A stretch of DNA of 64,000 nt from Streptomyces sp. NBC_00154. Its GTDB lineage: Bacteria > Actinomycetota > Actinomycetes > Streptomycetales > Streptomycetaceae. Position numbers and translations under genes: made by a program. The notes beneath the pieces were generated by a model that worked only from the letters and a program-made list of their open reading frames with translations, was not told where the DNA came from and did not search any database. This document shows, in pieces, positions 1 through 8,517 of this stretch. Where the stretch lies: positions 2,796,501 to 2,860,500 of the forward strand of contig NZ_JAPEMI010000001.1 of assembly GCF_026342835.1 (NCBI RefSeq), written 5' to 3'. The number at the start of each line of letters is the position of its first letter. Within the stretch, counting starts at the first letter, position 1.

Positions 1-253
1 TGAGCATGGGTCGGCTCCGCAAAACACGCGTGGACACATGGACAGGGGACGCCCCCGTGGCGACATACGTGGGAGGTGGGGAGCGCCCGATCAGGTCCAA
101 CTGGGGTCCGAGGGCTGGATGTTCTCTCCAACGAGGGAATCACGAAGTGCGACGATCCACAGCATTTTTGCCCAACTTGCCGTGGTTTCCATCCCCTCGG
201 GGGCCCTACGGTTCAGGTGTTCACCGGGTACGCGCTGCCTGACCCAACAAAAA

Positions 254-285
254 GGTGCCCGGCGGGAGTTCACCCGCCGGGCACC
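254..285 (-). terminator. Intrinsic terminator of the Gly/Cys-rich protein gene
   Basis: A perfect 13-bp stem (GGTGCCCGGCGGG and its complement) encloses a 6-nt loop. It lies just beyond the stop of the minus-strand gene at 312-614. Read on the minus strand, the stem is followed by a T-rich run (complement of AACAAAAA at 246-253). Confidence 0.8.
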
Positions 286-311
286 CGGTGACGCGGACCA
301 GCTGCCCCGTG

Positions 312-614
312 TCAGCTGCCTCCGCCGCATCCGCCCCCGCCGCCGCACGACGAACCACCACCGCACGAGGAACCGCCCCCGCACGAGTGACCACCGGAGT
401 GACCGCCCGAGTGACTGCTGCCTCCGCAGGACGCGCCGCCGCCACCGCCGCCCGCCCACCAGCTGCCACCGGCGGCCGCGCCGCCGCCGACGCTACGGCG
501 CCCGGAGCGCCGGGAGGACAACGACTTGCTGCTGTTCGCCGACCGCCACATCGCGACGACGCAGCCGATCACAACGATCCCGGCCACCACCCAGAAGAAA
601 GCCACCGACCTCAC
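312..614 (-). CDS. Small membrane-anchored Gly/Cys/His-rich protein
   Basis: This 100-residue protein starts at GTG. Residues 4-22 form one hydrophobic segment (FFWVVAGIVVIGCVVAM), followed by a short basic Ser/Arg linker. From about residue 43 to the end it is almost entirely Gly, Ser, Cys and His, with five Cys and three His spaced by GGG/GGS units. This suggests a membrane-anchored, disordered metal- or redox-sensitive tail, but that role is inference. The terminator at 254-285 directly follows and supports a real transcribed gene. I do not recognise a named family. It is divergent from the broken aminotransferase gene at 740. Confidence 0.6.
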   Translation of the reverse strand: MRSVAFFWVVAGIVVIGCVVAMWRSANSSKSLSSRRSGRRSVGGGAAAGGSWWAGGGGGGASCGGSSHSGGHSGGHSCGGGSSCGGGSSCGGGGGCGGGS

Positions 615-739
615 GTCCTTCCGTCCCCCGAAGCGAGGTCCCCCGCTTCATGTTCCTTCCGCTACTTGCGTGAGTGGGGGATGCCCCCGGCCCCGCGGAG
701 CCAAAGCAGACTTGAGCAACTCCAGAGCTTCGGCACAGG

Positions 740-1501
740 ATGGCGGTCATGACACAGGGACGACCGCTGCTCAACCGCCGCCTCGCCGAATTCGGCACGA
801 CGATCTTCGCGGAGATGTCGGCGCTGGCCGTACGGACCGGCTCCATCAACCTCGGCCAGGGCTTCCCCGACACCGACGGCCCCGAAGAGATCCGGGAGGC
901 CGCGGTCCGCGCGCTGCGCGCCGGACACGGCAACCAGTACCCGCCGGGCCCCGGGGTTCCCGAGCTGCGCACCGCGATCGCCGCCCATCAGCAGCGGCGG
1001 TACGCGGTCACGTACGACCCCGACTCCGAAGTTCTCGTCACGGCGGGCGCCACCGAGGCCATCGCCGCCACCCTGCTCGCCCTCGTGGAGCCCGGCGACG
1101 AGGTCATCGCCCTGGAGCCGTACTACGACTCGTACGCCGCCTGCATCGCCATGGCCGGCGGCGCCCGCGTCCCGGTCACCCTGCACCCGGACGCGGAGAG
1201 CGGAACGTACCGGCTCGACCTCGACGAGCTGCGCGCCGCCGTCACCCCCCGCACCCGGCTGATCCTCCTCAACACCCCGCACAACCCCACCGGCACCGTC
1301 CTGACCCGCGAGGAGCTGGCGGCGATCGCCGAACTCGCCTGCGAACGGGACCTGCTCGTCGTCACCGACGAGGTGTACGAGCACCTGGTCTTCGAGGGTG
1401 AACACCTGCCCATCGCCGGCTTCCCCGGAATGCGCGAGCGGACCGTAACCATCGGTTCGGCGGGCAAGACGTTCTCGTTCACCGGGTGGAAGGTGGGCTG
1501 A
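740..1501 (+). pseudogene. 5' part of the resident PLP-dependent aminotransferase, split by an island
   Basis: The frame encodes the first 253 residues of a class I/II aminotransferase (DapC/kynurenine-aminotransferase-like), including N-L-G-Q-G-F-P-D near residue 35, the N-T-P-H-N-P-T-G motif and the PLP lysine (Lys243 in SAGKTFS). It stops right after FTGWKVG. The missing C-terminal part is found in frame sense at 14026-14464, about 12.5 kb away, so this is the left half of a gene interrupted by inserted DNA. The fragment keeps the catalytic lysine but lacks the C-terminal small domain, so it is unlikely to be active alone. Alternative start: ATG at 749. A complete homologue, roughly 75-80% identical by eye, sits inside the island at 4780-5946. 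Confidence 0.85.
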
Positions 1502-1758
1502 GTCAAGGCTTCTTCGCCTACCTATTCAGATTATGGGGCGGAAGCTCGAACACTCCCTCTCGCCGACTCACTATCTTGAATCCCAAATGACGTGCACTGC
1601 CTGAAAGTGCTTCATCTTCGGGCGCGCGCCTTAGGAAATCCCAAACCGCGTGCACCCATGGGCGCGTGGCGTACGTCTTCTACTGTCCTACCTGAAGCCG
1701 GGGATCACGCGGCTCACTCGCCCACTTGGAGATCCCCCCGACCTCAGAGAGGAACCAC

Positions 1759-1950
1759 GTGCAGCAGACGCTGATGTACGTGATCATCGCGGTCCTCGCG
1801 GCGCTTGTCGTCGCGCTTGCCGGCAGCTTCGTGACCGTTGTCGAGGGAGGACGTCCCACGACGGCCCTCAAGGCAGGAGCATTCACCTTCGCCGGCTCCC
1901 TGACGCTCCTTATCGTGGTCATGGACGCCCTGGGGGTGGTGGGCTCATGA
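1759..1950 (+). CDS. Small two-helix membrane protein at the head of the methylase operon
   Basis: The 63-residue product starts at GTG behind an AGAGAGG ribosome-binding site. An upstream ATG at 1726 is in frame but has no good site. It has two predicted membrane segments: residues 5-27 (MYVIIAVLAALVVALAGSFV) and about 38-60. Its TGA stop overlaps the ATG of the methylase gene (ATGA at 1947-1950), so the two are probably translationally coupled. I recognise no family. Its position suggests a membrane partner of the methylase/HsdS-like pair, but this is inference. Confidence 0.65.
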   Translation: MQQTLMYVIIAVLAALVVALAGSFVTVVEGGRPTTALKAGAFTFAGSLTLLIVVMDALGVVGS

Positions 1951-3452
1951 GCGATACAGGTGCCCTTCGAAGGCGCGTGCAGGCCGAGGATCTCCTCTCC
2001 CTCGACGAGGTGCTCCTGAAGGTGGAGGTACACCGCAAGCACCTCTCGCGGCTGATGAACGCCCACGACGCGACTCGCCTGGTCCTCGGGCTGCTGTTCC
2101 TGAGCCGGAAGGCGCGCGCCGCTCCCGGCACCGGCGTACCGACATGGTCGTGGTTGCTGGGTCAGCCGGCAGCGGGCGGTTCGGGAATCCGCGCTGCCGT
2201 GAGCAAGTGCCTGGCCCACTGGCTCCCCACAACCGACGCTCAGGGCATCGACGCGGGCACGAGGAGCCTGATGCCCATTCCGCCCCCTCGTTCCGATGAA
2301 CACCTGCACGCTCTCATCCAGGCCATTGGATCCACCCAGCGGGTCGGCCCCCTGCTCGACCAGTGCCTACGGGACCTCTCTGCGGACCAGGCAGGCGGCA
2401 GCCACTACTTCACGCCCGTTGACATGGCGCGTCTCATGGTCGGCGCAGCCGTGCCCCGCGACAGGCACAGAGTGCTGGACCCCGTCTGCGGTTCAGGGGG
2501 CCTGCTCGTCGAGAGTTACCGCTACGTCCACGACCGCGTCGAGGCAGACCTGGCCATGTCGTTGCAGGGGAGGGAGCAACACGCCTACACCTCGCAGGTG
2601 GCTCGTATGAACTTCGCCGTGCGGGGGATCAACGCCGACGTCTCCCCGCCCGGGGACAGCCTCGCGGAGCCCGAACGCGAGCCCCACGACATCATCCTGG
2701 CCAACCTCCCCTTCAACCAGCGCGACTGGGCACCGGAGGACAGGACGGAGCAGAGCACCCGCCGGCCGGCTTCCCGGGTCCCTGCCGATCCCCGGTGGCC
2801 AGAGGAACCGCCGTCCCGAGGATCCGCCAACTCGGCGTGGATTCAGCACATCGCGCACGCGCTGGCTCCGGCCGGACGCGCCGTCTTCCTGATGGCCGAC
2901 ACCGTGGCCAACACCCGCCAGCCCATCACCCGAAGGCTCCGCGAGCGCCTTCTGCGAGACGATCTCGTCGAGTGCGTGATCGCCCTTCCGCCCCGCGTGT
3001 TCGGTCACACCCAGACCACGGCCTGCCTCTGGGTGCTGAACAAGGACAAGAGCGCGCGTCCCGGCTGGGGCATCCAGGACCGCCACCGTCAGGTGCTCTT
3101 CATCAACGCGCGGCGAGCCTTCGAGCAGATCCCGGACTCAAGAGCGCGCAGGCTGGGCGAGATGAACGCGGCACTGATTCTGGAGACCCTCGCAGCCTGG
3201 CGTGGCCTCTCCGAACACGGCGTCGCGGCCACACCGTACAAAGACGAGACCGGCTGGTCCCGAAGCTGCTCTACCGAGGAGATCGCCGGCCACGGGCATA
3301 GCTTGATGCCAACCTCGTACGCCGTGGATCCTCCCAGCCCCGAACGCGACACACGAAGCCGGATCGACGAGCTCAAGCTCGAATTGGCTGATTCCTTCGA
3401 CCGGATGCGTGATCTGGAACTGCGGTTGCTGGATGTCTTGGAGGAGATCTGA
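1947..3452 (+). CDS. N-6 DNA methylase (HsdM-like)
   Basis: This 501-residue protein resembles the M subunit of type I restriction-modification systems, which transfers a methyl group from S-adenosylmethionine to the N6 of adenine. Motif I is visible as VLDPVCGSGG near residue 176, preceded by G-G-S-H-Y-F-T-P. The catalytic motif IV near residue 253 reads N-L-P-F rather than the usual N-P-P-F/Y, a single-base CCC-to-CTC difference that could reduce activity. The C-terminal 40 residues are charged and probably coiled coil. The start was chosen because of the ATGA overlap with the upstream gene; an upstream extension to 1650 lacks support. The stop overlaps the next start (TGATG). No HsdR gene is present in the island. 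Confidence 0.85.
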   Translation: MSDTGALRRRVQAEDLLSLDEVLLKVEVHRKHLSRLMNAHDATRLVLGLLFLSRKARAAPGTGVPTWSWLLGQPAAGGSGIRAAVSKCLAHWLPTTDAQGIDAGTRSLMPIPPPRSDEHLHALIQAIGSTQRVGPLLDQCLRDLSADQAGGSHYFTPVDMARLMVGAAVPRDRHRVLDPVCGSGGLLVESYRYVHDRVEADLAMSLQGREQHAYTSQVARMNFAVRGINADVSPPGDSLAEPEREPHDIILANLPFNQRDWAPEDRTEQSTRRPASRVPADPRWPEEPPSRGSANSAWIQHIAHALAPAGRAVFLMADTVANTRQPITRRLRERLLRDDLVECVIALPPRVFGHTQTTACLWVLNKDKSARPGWGIQDRHRQVLFINARRAFEQIPDSRARRLGEMNAALILETLAAWRGLSEHGVAATPYKDETGWSRSCSTEEIAGHGHSLMPTSYAVDPPSPERDTRSRIDELKLELADSFDRMRDLELRLLDVLEEI

Positions 3453-4779
3453 TGGAAGCCGACACCAACCAGGCCGACTCGGGTACATCGGCTTGGCCGA
3501 CCACCTCCATCGCGATCGAGCAAGTCCGCAGGGATATCTACACGACCTGCGGCGCCGTCGACGATAAGGCATCCGATCAAGCGCCAGGAGTGGTCGGCTC
3601 CGAGTTCGTCCGGCACGGCAGGATCCTCTCACCCCGCATGAATGAGTACGTATCGGGCGGCCCTCCGGCCACCCGCGCCCTCCGACAGGGCGACTTGGCC
3701 GTCGTTCTCGTCAGGCGGGTGGGTGAGTCCGCGCTGGTCACCTCCGAGCACGCAGGATGGCCGGCGCACAGGTCGATCGGCATCATCCGCGCTGAGCCGC
3801 ACATCGTGCGGTGGCTGCGCATCTGGCTGCAAACGTCCACGGCGAAGGCACGGATCGACGAGGACGTGACGGCACACGTCGAGCCCACCATCAGCCTCGA
3901 CACCCTCCGCCGCATGCTGTTTCCGCTGCCCCCGTCGGACGTCGTCGCTGCATACGATCGGGCCTTCGGCCTCATCGAGGAGATGGCCTCCCTCTACGAG
4001 AAGAGCGCCCGACAGGCTGTTGACCTGGCCGACGCCCTCCACGACGACTGGGCGTCGGCGGAACCGTCCTGGGAATCACGGGTACTCGCCGAGGTCGCCA
4101 AAATGAAGACGGGTAAGGGTTCCGAAAGCTCGCTCCCTCCTTTGCCGACAGGACCCGCCGTCGACGCAATCGCTCCGCGCGACCTCTTCGACCTCCCCGT
4201 GCCCCACCTGGAGCGGTTTCGCCTCCGAAGCCCAGCGGACGCCGTCCAGGCGCATCCTTCCGGCACCTTCATGCTCAGCACCCGTCCCGACGGCACGCAC
4301 ATCGCGGTGACGCGCCGCCCGGCGACAGCACTCAGAAGCGTCGTGGCGGTGCGCCCCACCGAGGACACGGACAGTTGGTGGCTGCTTCACGAACTCAGAA
4401 GCAGGAGCGGCGAGATCATGCAGACTGCGCAGGGGCGGAACGCTCGGGAGATCTCCGCCCTCGCCCTCAAGCGCCTGAAAGTCACCTGGCCAGACCAGTT
4501 CACGCGCACCGCCTTCCACAGGATGGCCGAGCCCCTGCACGCCACGGCACGGCTCCTTGTCTCCAAAATCGCTACGTTGCACAACCTGCGGGACGCGCTC
4601 CTGCGCGATATCTCGGCAAAGGCCGGTGTCCTCAGGGAGCCGACAGCACAGCCGGGAGAAGAGGGCGCTCGCACTCCTCACCCCACTGCGGTCCCCGCAC
4701 CACGCGGGGGCAAGAGCGGCCATGGGTCAGGATGGTCCCCCAGAGACTCGACGGGTACCCGAGTGAGAACGGTGGAGAC

Positions 4780-4783
<4 letters not shown>
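3452..4783 (+). CDS. HsdS-like specificity protein
   Basis: The 443-residue protein follows the methylase with overlapping TGATG. Residues 1-180 look like one target-recognition half. They include R-A-L-R-Q-G-D-L-A-V-V-L and an I-S-L-D-T-L-R-R-M-L-F-P-L-P segment, the region that in HsdS proteins precedes the conserved helix. Helical spacer-like sequence follows to about residue 225. The second half (residues 235-410) is less typical and ends in a low-complexity tail. Such subunits direct the methylase to its DNA target. Its TGA overlaps the ATG of the downstream aminotransferase (ATGA at 4780). Assignment rests on context plus the N-terminal half. Confidence 0.65.
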
Positions 4784-5946
<1,163 letters not shown>

Positions 5947-6149
5947 ACTCACGGCCCCCGTCGTCACGAATGAGGCAAGGACCTTCCCTTGACTTGCGAG
6001 AATCGCAAACAACGGCGCCAAGGCACTGGCGGGTGCTGGTCTGGCACGTCGGTCTCGGGGCTTCTTTTCGTGATCGTCTCCCGGTTTCCCGATACTCTCC
6101 CGGAGAACCTGGACTAACTTGCTCCGTCGCCTTCGCCGTATGTCCGACT

Positions 6150-8294
6150 TCAACGTCGGCGCTGGGATCCGACTTTAGTTTCGGACCTACGCAGGCGCTT
6201 GGCCAGTGTCTTGTCCCGAGCCCGCAGGTGTCGCCCTGCCGCTTCCAGGACGGCCCGGGTGGCGGGGTGGTCGCAGCGCCACAGATCGTCGGCGGCCTGC
6301 TCCAGGAGTGGGAGCACCGAGTCCTCCTCCTGGTCCAGGAACGCGGCGAGTGCCTCGTCGGCTACGCCGAGCGGACCCCACAGATGATCGACGAGCCCCC
6401 ACAGCTGGAGTTCCCGACCGTGTCCCTCGGAAATCTCACCACGGCCGATCAGCGCGATCGCCGCAGTCTCGGCGCAGCCAGGGACCTGGGATGCTGCGGC
6501 TTTGCGCAGGACCGCGAGCGCTCTGGGTTCGTCGAGCTCTGCCAGTACTGGTGCGGCGGCCAGGCGGCGGAGGGCCGCGTCAGCCTCCAACCCGGCGCAG
6601 GCATCGATGAGCTGGACTGCGGCTGGGCCCTGGCCCCGATGGCTGATCCATCCGGTGATCTCGGCCTGGGCGGCGTCCTGGTCGTAGTCGAGCAGGGCGT
6701 CGAGCAGTGTCGGGGCGTCGACGTCGGCCAGTTCGCCGATGAGCGGAGCGTGGACTCCCTCGGCGAGAAGGTACTCGCGCAGTCCGTGGCGTCCCAGCGG
6801 GGTGAGCCTGAGCCGCGTCCCGAGCAGGGGAGCGTCGTCGCTGTTTTCGGCGCTCCCCTCGATGCCGAGGATGTCGAGGAGGATGTGGTCGCGCTCCCGG
6901 CTCGTCTCCGGGCCTGGCTCGACCTCCGCTGCCTGGTACTCGGCGAGGAGCAGGGCCGCTTGGTCGAGGATCTGCAGGAAGAGCAGTTCGACCAGTCGTG
7001 CCTCCTGCTTGGGGAGGCCCTCGCGGAGTGCACCGACGAGCAGCGCCGTGTCCAGCCATTCGCCGTCGGGAACCTCGTACAGCGCCCGCAGCACCACCGC
7101 TGCCAAGCCGTCGCCGTCCTCGTCCTGCATGCCCAGCGCGGCCAGCAGCACCGGAGGCAGGCCGAGGTTCCCGAGGTCGTTCAGGGCGTCGAGTTCGTCC
7201 TCGAGTGCCTGGCACCAGACCTCCAGTACTCCCTCGTCTCCCACGGTGGCAGGCAGGTCAGTACCCGGACGGGCGGTGCCTGCGCTGATCTCCACCAGGT
7301 CCCCGTCCAGGGCGAGCTGCCAGGGGCCGTCCAGGCAGGGCAGGTCGCCGGAGCTGCGCAGGCGGGCCAGCCGCTTGTCGCGCTCCGCGGGCCGGAGTGC
7401 GCTCAGCTCGTCGTCCTGGGTCCACAGTTGCAGTTCCTGGACGGCCTGGCGGCCCAGTGCGGGCTTGAGCACGTCCCGGGACGTGACGACTCGTCCGCCC
7501 TGGCACCAGTGGGCCAGGCGGAGCGCGGAGGTGATCAGCGGCACCTGCCGGGCGGCCGCGGCGAGCTCCGCGCGCGGTGCCAGGGAGACGGGGCGCACGG
7601 GGACGGACTCCGCGTCCAGGTCCTCGTCGTCGTGGAACTCGCCGCAGGAGCAGCGCCGCCCGCCGGGGGCGGCTTTGGCCGCGGCCCGGGCGGCCGTGGG
7701 CGGCTGCGGGTCCAGTCCGGCCAGTTCCTGGTCCAGGGCGTCGCAGTCGAAACAGGCGGGGTCGAACCCCTCCTCACGCAGGGTTTCGACCAGGTCGGTC
7801 CACGGCTCGGGGGCCGGTGCGCCGCGGTCCGCGACGGCGTCGAGTACGGCCTGCAGCCCCCAGGCGCCTCCGGTGTCCTCGGCGTAGGGCATGGCGCGGC
7901 GTCCACCGGTGCAGCGGACGCGCCGGTCGGGGGTGGACGTGGGGAGGGTCTTCTCCAGGGTGATCTGGTGCCGCCAGTCGTCGCCGAAGTCGTAGGTGTA
8001 CTCCAGCCGACCGCCTTCGTAGGGCAGTACCTCGGCCACGGTCACGGACTCTTCGTCGGTGTCGCGGAAAGGATCTCGGTCCAACGGTGCGTCAAAGTCG
8101 ACGAACTGGCGGCCCGACCCTGGTTCGGTGAAGGAATGCAGGTGCGAGTCGCCCCAGCCGAAGCACACTTGGATGATGTCGTGCAGGCAGCCGAGCGAGG
8201 TGTCGGCGGGCAGGGTGACCCGGCGCCAGATCGGCGGGCTGGTGTCTCGCAGGGCGATCTTCAACTGGTAGGTCGGAACGGACTCGGCGGTCAC
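6150..8294 (-). CDS. Plasmid pRiA4b ORF-3-like domain protein
   Basis: The 714-residue protein begins with a pRiA4b ORF-3-like (IS1096 passenger-type) domain in residues 1-150. Its hallmarks are YQLKIALRDTSPPIWRRV, F-G-W-G-D-S-H-L-H-S-F and LEYTYDFGDDWRHQITLE. A Cys/His cluster CSCGEFHDDED lies near residue 215. The rest is helical and Leu/Ala-rich with repeat-like segments. GTG at 8294 was chosen because the conserved domain starts right after it; an open extension to 8435 exists. It is divergent from the SNF2 gene at 8518 across a 223-bp shared upstream region. Biochemical function is not established. Confidence 0.75.
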   Translation of the reverse strand: MTAESVPTYQLKIALRDTSPPIWRRVTLPADTSLGCLHDIIQVCFGWGDSHLHSFTEPGSGRQFVDFDAPLDRDPFRDTDEESVTVAEVLPYEGGRLEYTYDFGDDWRHQITLEKTLPTSTPDRRVRCTGGRRAMPYAEDTGGAWGLQAVLDAVADRGAPAPEPWTDLVETLREEGFDPACFDCDALDQELAGLDPQPPTAARAAAKAAPGGRRCSCGEFHDDEDLDAESVPVRPVSLAPRAELAAAARQVPLITSALRLAHWCQGGRVVTSRDVLKPALGRQAVQELQLWTQDDELSALRPAERDKRLARLRSSGDLPCLDGPWQLALDGDLVEISAGTARPGTDLPATVGDEGVLEVWCQALEDELDALNDLGNLGLPPVLLAALGMQDEDGDGLAAVVLRALYEVPDGEWLDTALLVGALREGLPKQEARLVELLFLQILDQAALLLAEYQAAEVEPGPETSRERDHILLDILGIEGSAENSDDAPLLGTRLRLTPLGRHGLREYLLAEGVHAPLIGELADVDAPTLLDALLDYDQDAAQAEITGWISHRGQGPAAVQLIDACAGLEADAALRRLAAAPVLAELDEPRALAVLRKAAASQVPGCAETAAIALIGRGEISEGHGRELQLWGLVDHLWGPLGVADEALAAFLDQEEDSVLPLLEQAADDLWRCDHPATRAVLEAAGRHLRARDKTLAKRLRRSETKVGSQRRR

Positions 8295-8517
8295 AGCGAA
8301 GGGTTCCCTTGAAGTGGAGAGACGGATTCCGGCACCGGTAAGAGGCTGCGACCGCATATGCGTCACGGCCTTCCGTGGCAGGTACCGGTGCCATCTTCCC
8401 GCACTGCGCCGAGTGGGCGAAGCCCTTCTTGACACATCCTGTCCGCCTGTGCGGATAACCTTGACCCGCCGAGGGCTCGCGAGCGACCCGCACCCTCCCG
8501 AACAGTTGTAGGAGTGT

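Noticed and set aside
38..752. Several plus-strand Arg/Pro-rich frames over the first 750 bp
   Set aside because: They are antisense to the Gly/Cys-rich gene or cross its terminator, and show no domain.
1650..1946. N-terminal extension of the methylase frame from 1650
   Set aside because: It overlaps the small membrane-protein gene entirely, and the ATGA overlap at 1947 gives a better start.
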